In this document: positions 1 through 4,803 of the stretch, in pieces
Layout: each line of letters begins with the position of its first letter
How positions within the stretch are numbered: the first letter of the stretch is position 1
Source: Chloroflexota bacterium
GTDB lineage: Bacteria > Chloroflexota > Anaerolineae > B4-G1
NCBI GenBank assembly: GCA_024232355.1
Contig: JAAEPW010000052.1
Coordinates: 1 to 5,130, forward strand
Length of the DNA stretch: 5,130 nt
Direction of reading: 5' to 3'
Translations under genes and position numbers: made by a program
The notes under the pieces: model-generated
The model's input: only the letters and a program-made list of their open reading frames with translations
The model's database searches: none
Told to the model about the DNA's origin: nothing

Positions 1-1167
1 ACGAGAGCAACCTTCAAATCAGAATATCGCTTTATTGACCGCAGTGGCAAAGTAACACATACAATTGGTCAGGCTGTACCCATCTTTGATATTGACGAAA
101 ATATGACAGGTTATGTGGGAACTATAACTGACATCACCGAGCGCAAGCAGGCGGAGGAGGCGCTGCAGGAGAGTGAGGAAAAATTTCGATTGATGTTTGA
201 GACGATGGTGAGTGGCTTTGCCTTGCTTGAAATGGTGTATGATGAGTATGACAGGCCGGTTGATTGCCGGTATCTGGAGGTCAACCCTGCTCATGAAAGA
301 CTTACCGGTCTGAAAACAACTGAAATCATAGGCCGAACAGCGAGAGAATCTATCCCTGGACTGGAAGATATATGGATTGAGAATTACGGTCAGGTAGATC
401 GGACTGGTGAATCTATGGAGATTGAAGACTATGTTATAGGACTCGATAGATGGTATCGAGTTTTTGCTTACCGTCCAAAACCAGGCTTTGTGGCGGTGAC
501 GTTCGATGACATCACCGAGCGCAAGCGGGCGGAGGAGCAGATCAAGGCCGCTTTGGAGGAGAGAGAGGTGCTACTGCGAGAGGTTCATCACCGCGTCAAG
601 AATAATATGCAGACACTCATTAGCTTGGTTGATATGCAGGTCGAGGCAATCCAAGATCCGGCGGTTGTTCACATATTTGAGGATTTCCAGGGGCGGATCT
701 ATGCTATGGGGATGGTCCACGAGCAACTGTACCAGGCAAATAACCTAGCCCAGATCAACTTGCGTACTTATCTGGATGATCTGATGTACCAACTAGACCA
801 CGCTTTGGCTGGTGATCGGTCGATTGCGCTACGCGTGGCCGCGGAGGACGTCCCCATCAACGTGAACAAAGCCCTTCCCTGTGGTATGATCGTCAACGAG
901 TTGGTGTCGAATGCGTTAAAGCACGCCTTTCCCCTCGCAGGGGCGGGGGAGGCGCACGAAATCTGCGTCGAGTTTGGAGCGCAGGAGGACGAATACGTGC
1001 TGGCGGTCAGCGACAACGGCATTGGTCTGCCGTCGGATCTTGACTGGCGCGCGACCGAATCGTTGGGGCTAAAACTGGTCAACATCTGGGCCACGCATCA
1101 ATTGCGGGGCACGCTCGATGTGAATACTCAGGATGGCACAACCTTTATGATAAAGTTTCCGAAATGA
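1..1167 (+). CDS. PAS-domain sensor histidine kinase, HisKA_2 type (5' partial)
   Basis: The reading frame is open from the first base, so the N-terminus lies outside the window; 388 residues are visible. Residues 1-50 are the end of one PAS/PAC domain, closing with GTITDITERK. A second PAS domain spans about residues 58-170 and ends in TFDDITERKRAEE, followed by a short helical linker. The dimerisation and phosphotransfer segment reads LLREVHHRVKNNMQ; His197 is the expected phosphorylated residue, as in the HisKA_2/HWE-like group. The ATPase domain shows the N box NELVSNALKHAF (about 299-310), the G1 motif SDNGIGLP (about 337-344) and a SLGLKLV G2 segment. The protein should autophosphorylate and pass phosphate to a receiver, most simply the one encoded next. 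No membrane segment is visible in the part present, so location and signal are unknown. The family call is secure; the ligand is not. Confidence 0.95.
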   Translation, partial: TRATFKSEYRFIDRSGKVTHTIGQAVPIFDIDENMTGYVGTITDITERKQAEEALQESEEKFRLMFETMVSGFALLEMVYDEYDRPVDCRYLEVNPAHERLTGLKTTEIIGRTARESIPGLEDIWIENYGQVDRTGESMEIEDYVIGLDRWYRVFAYRPKPGFVAVTFDDITERKRAEEQIKAALEEREVLLREVHHRVKNNMQTLISLVDMQVEAIQDPAVVHIFEDFQGRIYAMGMVHEQLYQANNLAQINLRTYLDDLMYQLDHALAGDRSIALRVAAEDVPINVNKALPCGMIVNELVSNALKHAFPLAGAGEAHEICVEFGAQEDEYVLAVSDNGIGLPSDLDWRATESLGLKLVNIWATHQLRGTLDVNTQDGTTFMIKFPK

Positions 1168-1175
1168 GGGTGGCT

Positions 1176-1565
1176 ATGGACGAAACTAGAGCGACGGCCC
1201 GCATTCTGATCGTCGAAGATAATGGCATCATCGCTTATACCCTCCAAGGGATGGTGGCCGAGTTAGGGTACGAGGTTGTGGGGGCAGTTCCTTCTGGCGA
1301 GCAGGCGATTCAAAAAGCCAGCGAGGAACGTCCAGACCTGGTACTGATGGACGTTAACCTGGCAGGGGAACTGAATGGCGTCGAGGCTGCGGCTCAAATT
1401 CAGGCCCGGTCCGATATTCCGGTGATCTATTTGTCGGGCTATGCAGAGGATACGCTATTTCAGGATGCCGAGGCCAGCGAACCGTATGCCTATCTGTGCA
1501 AACCCGTCTATGAAAGGGAACTCGGTGAGATGATTGAGAAAATGCTCGCCAGGTCCAAAATGTGA
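1176..1565 (+). CDS. Stand-alone response regulator receiver (CheY-like)
   Basis: This is a 129-residue single receiver domain with no output domain attached. The phosphorylation pocket is complete: acidic pair E14-D15 in ILIVEDN, phospho-acceptor D59 in LVLMDVNL, S87 in IYLSGYAED and K109 in YLCKPV. The start at 1176 is preferred because GAGGG lies at 1166-1170, five bases upstream. An in-frame ATG at 1164 would overlap the kinase stop as ATGA and add four residues, but it has no clear ribosome site. Either way the gene is translationally coupled to the kinase, which is its likely phosphodonor. With no DNA-binding domain, it probably acts by protein contact or as a phosphorelay intermediate; the partner is not in the window. 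Receivers of this sequence type (VNLAGELNGVEAA, SGYAED) commonly accompany HisKA_2 kinases. Confidence 0.95.
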   Translation: MDETRATARILIVEDNGIIAYTLQGMVAELGYEVVGAVPSGEQAIQKASEERPDLVLMDVNLAGELNGVEAAAQIQARSDIPVIYLSGYAEDTLFQDAEASEPYAYLCKPVYERELGEMIEKMLARSKM

Positions 1566-1568
1566 CAA

Positions 1569-1600
1569 CAACGAATGATTCACACGTGAGTCATTCGTTG
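1569..1600 (+). other. Inverted repeat / hairpin after the response regulator
   Basis: The arms at 1569-1583 and 1586-1600 are complementary over 15 positions with a single G-T wobble; the tip must open to a loop of about four bases. It begins four bases after the regulator stop codon. No T-run follows, so it is not a classical terminator. It may protect the mRNA 3' end, assist the terminator 60 bases downstream, or be a protein-binding palindrome. Confidence 0.6.
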
Positions 1601-1659
1601 ACTTGTATGACAATGATTGATCGCAATCTCTCGTAACTACTAACACACTCTGACAGAAC

Positions 1660-1695
1660 AGAGGCGGCCCCAACCAGGGGCCGCCTCTTTCTTTT
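1660..1695 (+). terminator. Rho-independent terminator of the kinase-regulator unit
   Basis: A perfect 12-bp GC-rich stem (left arm 1660-1671, right arm 1677-1688) with a five-base AACCA loop is followed by TTTCTTTTT. This is a strong intrinsic terminator about 95 bases after the regulator stop. It marks the end of the signalling operon and separates it from the genes to the right. Confidence 0.93.
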
Positions 1696-1721
1696 TGGAT
1701 GGCTTCGCCAGAATCTTTTTC

Positions 1722-1758
1722 GGATTTGACTGGGCTTACGCCCAATAATGGTTGGCAG
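1722..1758 (+). repeat. Direct repeat block, copy 1 (contains palindrome)
   Basis: This block has the order GGATTTGACT, palindrome TGGGC-TTAC-GCCCA (1731-1744), then AATAATGG and TTGGCAG. It matches the block at 1891-1930, 169 bp away, apart from a few substitutions and small indels. TTGACT at 1726-1731 resembles a -35 hexamer. A good -10 at normal spacing is not evident, so promoter function is unproven. Confidence 0.65.
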
Positions 1759-1801
1759 GTAAAACTGCAAATCAAATCTTTAGGCGAGTACATCCTCGTC
1801 T

Positions 1802-1840
1802 TGCTCCATCTAGGGAGCATTTAGAGCCGCCAGTAATGGC
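1802..1840 (+). other. Two small hairpins in the non-coding region
   Basis: The first hairpin is TGCTCC (1802-1807) pairing with GGAGCA (1814-1819). The second is GCCA-GTAA-TGGC (1829-1840), whose loop fits the GNRA tetraloop pattern. They lie in a gene-free stretch with other hairpins, which suggests a structured transcript. No known RNA family was recognised. Confidence 0.4.
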
Positions 1841-1842
1841 TG

Positions 1843-1879
1843 AGTAAGAGATAGGACTCGAACCCCTATTCGCTCTACT
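1843..1879 (+). other. Extended hairpin resembling a tRNA T-arm on the minus strand
   Basis: On the plus strand AGTAAGAG-ATAGG (1843-1855) pairs with CCTAT and CTCTACT (1865-1879) around loop ACTCGAACC, with a three-base bulge. On the minus strand the loop side reads GGGGTTCGAGTCC, which is T-arm-like, preceded by GTAGAGCG, which resembles the 3' half of a D-arm. No anticodon arm or matching acceptor stem is present, so this is not an intact tRNA. It could be a tRNA-derived remnant, for example from integration at a tRNA gene, or chance similarity. Confidence 0.35.
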
Positions 1880-1880
1880 G

Positions 1881-1914
1881 ATTGGGTGTAGGACTTGACT
1901 GGGCTACGCCCAAT
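1881..1914 (+). promoter_or_regulatory. Overlapping alternative hairpins
   Basis: ATTGGGTGTAG (1881-1891) is complementary to CTACGCCCAAT (1904-1914) with one wobble. The same right arm also forms the shorter hairpin TGGGC-TAC-GCCCA (1900-1912). The two folds exclude each other. This is the kind of arrangement seen in RNA switches, but no ligand-binding core or downstream expression platform was identified. Confidence 0.35.
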
Positions 1915-1930
1915 ATAAATTAGCTGGCAG
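1891..1930 (+). repeat. Direct repeat block, copy 2 (contains palindrome)
   Basis: This is the second copy of the block at 1722-1758: GGACTTGACT, palindrome TGGGC-TAC-GCCCA, CAATA, then CTGGCAG. It differs from copy 1 by a one-base-shorter palindrome centre and a few extra bases before GGCAG. TTGACT at 1895-1900 is -35-like, with TATAAA at 1914-1919 only 13 bp away, too close for a standard sigma-70 promoter. It could be an operator for a regulator of the gene at 1987. Confidence 0.65.
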
Positions 1931-1943
1931 ATGACCAGCAACC

Positions 1944-1949
1944 TATAAT
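1944..1949 (+). promoter_or_regulatory. Consensus -10 element upstream of the 186-aa gene
   Basis: TATAAT is a perfect -10 hexamer 38 bases before the start codon. No good -35 lies 16-18 bp upstream (TTAGCT at 1920-1925 is poor), so the promoter may need an activator, possibly one binding the palindrome at 1900-1912. The predicted transcription start is near 1956. Confidence 0.5.
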
Positions 1950-1950
1950 A

Positions 1951-1964
1951 GCCTCTACGGAGGC
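1951..1964 (+). other. UACG-tetraloop hairpin just upstream of the ribosome site
   Basis: GCCTC-TACG-GAGGC forms a five-base-pair stem closed by C-UACG-G, a member of the very stable UNCG tetraloop class. It sits nine bases before the SD GGAGG (1973-1977). It could stabilise the 5' end of the mRNA if transcription starts at or before 1951. From the predicted start near 1956 only half would be transcribed, so its role depends on the true start. Confidence 0.5.
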
Positions 1965-1986
1965 CCGCACTTGGAGGTGCAAAACA

Positions 1987-2547
1987 ATGTCTCAGGAAAA
2001 TACTTTCGTCTACAACGCAGGTTCCGAGGATCGTCCCGTAGCATACCAGGGCAAAGCCACCAAGACCGGCAAGTCCATCTCCTGGAAGATCGGTGAGTTC
2101 GGCGGCAACTACACCAACGGCACTATGGCGGTGAACATCTTCACATCCGTCAAGACCCACGCTCTCCGTGCTGGCGCATTCTCTCTCGCCAACAACACGC
2201 CCTACGAACGGGAGAACGGCTCTGTCAGCTATCCGCAATCGTTCCTGGCCGGGATGATCGAGCGCAAGATGGCTCTCAAGTCCCGCGACCGCAAATCGGG
2301 ATACGAAGTGTGGGCCGTGCCGGGACTGGCCGTGCGCGGCGAGGGCTTTGAGAAATTCCTGAACCTCGATGACGAGGTGATGGTTGGCAGTGGCGTTGGC
2401 AAACGTGGTGCCGCGTTCGAGTTGGCCGACCGGGTGGCCAAGGCTCTGACCAAGAGCGTGTTCATCAACGTGAAAAAGGTTGAGGCTGAGAGCACTGAGG
2501 CCGAAGCCGAGAGCAAAGAGGACGACGATCTCGATATCGTCCTGTAA
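1987..2547 (+). CDS. Orphan 186-aa protein with acidic C-terminal tail
   Basis: The start ATG is preceded by GGAGG at 1973-1977 with nine-base spacing, and the codon pattern looks genuinely coding. I do not recognise the family. The body (about residues 1-155) is mixed and soluble, with repeated short beta-like stretches (SISWKIGEFGG, GTMAVNIFT, GYEVWAVPGLAV) and no signal peptide or membrane segment. The last 30 or so residues are low-complexity and strongly acidic (EAESTEAEAESKEDDDLDIVL region). The end DDDLDIVL recalls the acidic C-terminal tips of single-stranded DNA-binding proteins, which end in DDDIPF-like motifs and recruit partners. That is only a resemblance, and no OB fold was demonstrated. 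The gene stands alone between a -10 element and its own terminator, so it is probably well expressed and independently controlled. Confidence 0.85.
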   Translation: MSQENTFVYNAGSEDRPVAYQGKATKTGKSISWKIGEFGGNYTNGTMAVNIFTSVKTHALRAGAFSLANNTPYERENGSVSYPQSFLAGMIERKMALKSRDRKSGYEVWAVPGLAVRGEGFEKFLNLDDEVMVGSGVGKRGAAFELADRVAKALTKSVFINVKKVEAESTEAEAESKEDDDLDIVL

Positions 2548-2566
2548 CAACTTGAGTATCAAAACC

Positions 2567-2599
2567 GGGGCAGCCTAGCAATGGGCTGCCCCTTTTTTT
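2567..2599 (+). terminator. Rho-independent terminator after the 186-aa gene
   Basis: GGGGCAGCC (2567-2575) pairs perfectly with GGCTGCCCC (2584-2592) around an eight-base loop, followed by seven T (2593-2599). It lies about 20 bases after the stop codon. Unusually, the SD of the next gene begins only two or three bases after the T-run, so any read-through transcript carries the terminator stem as its leader. Confidence 0.93.
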
Positions 2600-2615
2600 G
2601 TTAAGGAGGTTTCCA

Positions 2616-2984
2616 ATGACCGCAATCCAAGATCGAAAAGAACAAGCTGTCAGCCTGGTGATGGACGGTGCCGTAGCACAAGCTGACATCCCCCACCATT
2701 ACCAGGTGCAAGACTGTCAGGTAAAGGCCCGGTTCGATTGGGAAATACTGTCCGGCTATCTTCTGGATGCCACCTGCACTTGCTCGGACTGGCACCACCA
2801 GCAAGAGGCAGTCACCGAAGCACTAGACGATCACTACTCGCCGTTCAGCCTCGACATCGCCCAGGTGGACGGCATCCCACTGTGTCAGCACGTCCTGGCT
2901 GTGGCATTTGACACCGGCGCACTGGCCTGGCCCAAGTGGGCACCAGTGCTCACAATGCAGTTACCCACGAGCATCACTGTCTAA
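2616..2984 (+). CDS. Small SWIM zinc-finger-like protein (122 aa)
   Basis: ATG at 2616 follows a near-consensus SD, TAAGGAGGT (2602-2610), with five-base spacing; an upstream in-frame TTG at 2598 has no such site and was rejected. The sequence carries the SWIM signature CxC-x(n)-CxH: C54-T-C56 in DATCTCSDW and C90-Q-H92 in PLCQHVLAVAF. The gap of 33 residues between the pairs is longer than usual. The hydrophobic stretch after CQH (VLAVAF) is typical of the helix that follows in SWIM domains. SWIM domains bind zinc and are linked to nucleic-acid or protein contacts; they occur in transposases, SWI2/SNF2 ATPases and small accessory proteins. Here the domain makes up almost the whole protein, so it would be an adaptor or binding protein rather than an enzyme. 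It lies directly behind a strong terminator with no clear promoter of its own. Confidence 0.85.
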   Translation: MTAIQDRKEQAVSLVMDGAVAQADIPHHYQVQDCQVKARFDWEILSGYLLDATCTCSDWHHQQEAVTEALDDHYSPFSLDIAQVDGIPLCQHVLAVAFDTGALAWPKWAPVLTMQLPTSITV

Positions 2985-3010
2985 GCAATAGATCCTCCGT
3001 CTTTTTTTTC

Positions 3011-3063
3011 GAGTGGGATAGACCCATTCACTAGCCACCGGGCTTTCGTCGGCTCGGTAGCTA
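3011..3063 (+). promoter_or_regulatory. Two hairpins in the leader of the 492-aa gene
   Basis: The gap 2985-3086 starts with T8 at 3002-3009, which has no hairpin in front of it. It is followed by GAGTGGG-ATAGA-CCCATTC (3011-3029, seven pairs with one wobble) and a longer imperfect hairpin (3032-3063, arms TAGC/GCTA and ACCG/CGGT plus wobbles). No convincing sigma-70 promoter was found here. The hairpins suggest a structured 5' leader or a processing site. Confidence 0.45.
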
Positions 3064-3065
3064 TA

Positions 3066-3083
3066 CACACACTAGGAGGTGTG
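3066..3083 (+). promoter_or_regulatory. Ribosome site within a possible sequestering hairpin
   Basis: The SD AGGAGGT (3074-3080) sits six bases before ATG 3087. CACAC (3066-3070, or 3068-3072 in another register) is complementary to GTGTG (3079-3083), which would place the SD in the loop and 3' arm of a five-pair hairpin. Translation could be modulated by this fold, though the hairpin is weak. Confidence 0.4.
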
Positions 3084-3086
3084 AAG

Positions 3087-4565
3087 ATGAAAGACGGAAA
3101 ATATTGGATGACCAAGTTGGGCAACACACTGGCCGTAGTCGCAGAGCACATAGCGGTACACCGCTACGAGGGTGCGCCCGACGTGGACGACCGCATTGCT
3201 GACGCGATGTTGTCTGTAGTTGTTGCGGCTGACAAGTTCAAGCCTCGGCCTGGGCAGGACACCGTAGGTTACTTCCTCAACTATGTGCTACGGCGCGTAG
3301 CGGGGGACGTGCGTCGTGGGGCCACCATTGCAAAGCGGTGGTCTGACGAGGCGGCAGTCTACACCGATGTCGCGCCCGACTGGTTGGACGGGAACGACAG
3401 CCGCGACCTGGCCGAGACTCTTGGCGTTGCTCTGCACGAACGCCAGGATGGACCAGAAACCATAGGTGAGAACTTGTGGAAGTCCAAGTCAGGAATAGTC
3501 TACGAGACCACCGAGGTGGTGGAGCGGTTGGTCAATGAGTTCCCTGACGTAGCTGCCAAGAAGATGGGCGTGCCCAACGATGACAAGTTGGGTGTGAACA
3601 TCCTCCGCGTGCTCAATGACGCCGCCGAGATGACCACGGCAGAACCTGCGTGGTTACAGGAGCCAGCGCCCCCATCCTCTGCCCTAGACCTAGACTACAC
3701 CGTGGTCGAGGAACGTACACGGATGGTTGACGGTGTACCCTCTGGCACGCACTATGTCCTCAAGCCAGTTGAGAATGATCACAGGCTGGATAGCGTGGTT
3801 GTACGTCGCGTCAAAGAGGGACACCCTCTGGAATTGCCTGACAACGGGAACATTGTCGGGGCATTGCGCGACTGGTTGAGTGAGGTTAGCACCGTAGGCA
3901 CACTCACCAGTAGCGAGCTAGTCGAGGCCGTCAACGAAGCCAGCAAGAATGGCGCAATCTGGTTCCCCGACGAGGAGGCCTTTGACGAGACTCGTCCCGA
4001 GAGCCCCGGCGCGGTCAAAGAAATGAAGAACGACCGCAAGGCCGTACCGGAACAGGTTATGAGCTATGCCAGGACCAAGGTGCTCAAAGCCTGGAGCAAG
4101 TGGGCCTGGGAGCAGATCAAGATGAACATTGATCCCTCCGTCACATTCTACCTCAGCATCGAGGTGGAACAGGCAATGCGAGAACTTGCCAGCCTGATTG
4201 ATCGGTACAGCCTTAGCGAACAGGCCGAGCGCGAGATCGTCAAGTTCATCACCTACAAGGTGATGAATATGGTCACTGACGACTACGAAACCGTGCGAAC
4301 CGAAGTGTCTCGCCCGCTGGAGGTGGGCTTTGACTGGTTCGCTATGCCTGAGCAACTCGACGCTGACGCGCTGCGGCAGAAGGTGTTGGGCTGGCTAGAT
4401 AAGGTGATGGCTCTGGCCGTCACCAAAGAAGAGGTGAAAGCGGCAGACAAGCCGGTGAAAGTCCGCGTATGGGCATCACAGGCGGCTGCAATCCAGGCCA
4501 TTGTGCTGACTGGGGCTTCACCCCAACAGGCAAAGATGGCAGAAAGACAGGCTTACGCGGCATAG
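3087..4565 (+). CDS. 492-aa protein with sigma-70 region 2-like N-terminus
   Basis: ATG at 3087 has AGGAGGT six bases upstream; the in-frame GTG at 3081 overlaps the SD and is unlikely. Residues about 34-78 (DDRIADAMLSVVVAADKFKP ... YFLNYVLRRVAGDVRRG) follow the layout of sigma-70 regions 2.1-2.2: a helix ending in AADKF-P, a short turn, then F-Y--RR--GD-RR. I see no helix-turn-helix region 4, so a working sigma factor is uncertain; it may be a sigma-like RNA polymerase-binding or phage-type regulator. The remainder (residues 79-492) is unrecognised: soluble, acidic in the middle, with a helical C-terminal half (SYARTKVLKAWSKWAWEQIK, EVEQAMRELASLIDRYSLSE) and an Ala/Gln-rich end. There is no signal peptide, membrane segment or obvious nuclease or ATPase motif. 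It is a single gene with its own strong terminator, and the coding pattern is consistent throughout. The sigma reading is inference by eye. Confidence 0.85.
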   Translation: MKDGKYWMTKLGNTLAVVAEHIAVHRYEGAPDVDDRIADAMLSVVVAADKFKPRPGQDTVGYFLNYVLRRVAGDVRRGATIAKRWSDEAAVYTDVAPDWLDGNDSRDLAETLGVALHERQDGPETIGENLWKSKSGIVYETTEVVERLVNEFPDVAAKKMGVPNDDKLGVNILRVLNDAAEMTTAEPAWLQEPAPPSSALDLDYTVVEERTRMVDGVPSGTHYVLKPVENDHRLDSVVVRRVKEGHPLELPDNGNIVGALRDWLSEVSTVGTLTSSELVEAVNEASKNGAIWFPDEEAFDETRPESPGAVKEMKNDRKAVPEQVMSYARTKVLKAWSKWAWEQIKMNIDPSVTFYLSIEVEQAMRELASLIDRYSLSEQAEREIVKFITYKVMNMVTDDYETVRTEVSRPLEVGFDWFAMPEQLDADALRQKVLGWLDKVMALAVTKEEVKAADKPVKVRVWASQAAAIQAIVLTGASPQQAKMAERQAYAA

Positions 4566-4606
4566 AGGGTGTGGGGGGGAGTCAGTTCCCCCCACCCTCT
4601 TTTTTT
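4564..4606 (+). terminator. Rho-independent terminator overlapping the 492-aa stop codon
   Basis: AGAGGGT (4564-4570) pairs with ACCCTCT (4594-4600), and the G-run 4573-4578 pairs with the C-run 4588-4593, leaving a two-base GT bulge on the left. A run of T follows to 4606. The stem begins inside the TAG stop codon. This is a strong intrinsic terminator. Confidence 0.92.
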
Positions 4607-4655
4607 CGAGAACCGGAGAAGGTCAGGTACACCTCCCCCTTTTTGTGCCTGGCCA

Positions 4656-4765
4656 GAGTTTCCGACTTGGCTCCGAGTTTTCGACTTGGCGGGGCATTTT
4701 CAGTTTTGGGGGGGGATTTTTTAACTTGGCGGCAGTTTGTCGAAAGACAGCCAAGGCGAAATCTG
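4656..4765 (+). repeat. Iteron-like direct repeats with one inverted copy
   Basis: Unit 1, GAGTTTCCGACTTGGC (4656-4671), and unit 2, GAGTTTTCGACTTGGC (4675-4690), match at 15 of 16 bases, 19 bp apart. Unit 3 (4694-4709) is degenerate, 9 of 16 to unit 2. Unit 4 (4715-4730) matches unit 2 at 13 of 16. An inverted copy at 4750-4765, starting GCCAAGGCGAAATCT, matches at 13 of 16. Helical phasing of 19-21 bp and 16-bp units resemble plasmid iterons or a regulator-binding array. The stretch 4607-4803 holds no gene apart from this block, an 8-G run (4708-4715) and a putative promoter. Confidence 0.7.
4725..4755 (+). other. Stem-loop formed by repeat 4 and the inverted copy
   Basis: CTTGGC (4725-4730) pairs with GCCAAG (4750-4755). 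Inside it, TGTC-GAAA-GACA (4738-4749) makes a second stem with a GNRA-type GAAA loop, leaving a seven-base bulge on the left side only. It may be a cruciform in DNA or simply follow from the opposed repeat orientation. Confidence 0.4.
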
Positions 4766-4772
4766 GTACACT
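4744..4772 (+). promoter_or_regulatory. Putative extended -10 promoter for the 62-aa gene
   Basis: AAGACA (4744-4749, -35, four of six to consensus) and TACACT (4767-4772, -10, four of six) are separated by 17 bp. TGG directly before the -10 gives an extended -10 TGnTA pattern. The spacer is filled almost exactly by the inverted iteron copy (4750-4765), so a protein bound there would block polymerase. Start of transcription is predicted near 4779. Confidence 0.5.
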
Positions 4773-4803
4773 CGACACATCAAACGAAAGGAGAGATCGA
4801 ACG

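Noticed and set aside
1843..1930. Functional tRNA gene on the minus strand
   Set aside because: Only T-arm-like and half D-arm-like pieces are present; anticodon arm and acceptor stem are missing.
1810..2562. Long minus-strand open frame (250 codons) opposite the 186-aa gene
   Set aside because: It is a shadow of the plus-strand gene, which has the SD, terminator and coding character. The minus frame lacks a ribosome site, crosses the terminator and hairpin region, and matches no family.
3002..3009. T8 run as a terminator after the SWIM gene
   Set aside because: No stable stem lies directly upstream. The hairpin at 3011-3029 is downstream of the T-run, the wrong order for the plus strand, and on the minus strand it would be followed by A rather than T.
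3918..4355. Minus-strand frame of 145 codons inside the 492-aa gene
   Set aside because: It is fully contained in a well-supported plus-strand gene, with no SD and a composition typical of an antisense shadow.
4613..4645. Second terminator after the 492-aa gene ending in T5
   Set aside because: Only a three-pair GGT/ACC stem can be formed next to the C-run, too weak to call.
4656..4765. CRISPR array
   Set aside because: Units are 16 bp with spacers of only 3-5 bp and are degenerate; there are no unique spacers of normal length and no cas genes.
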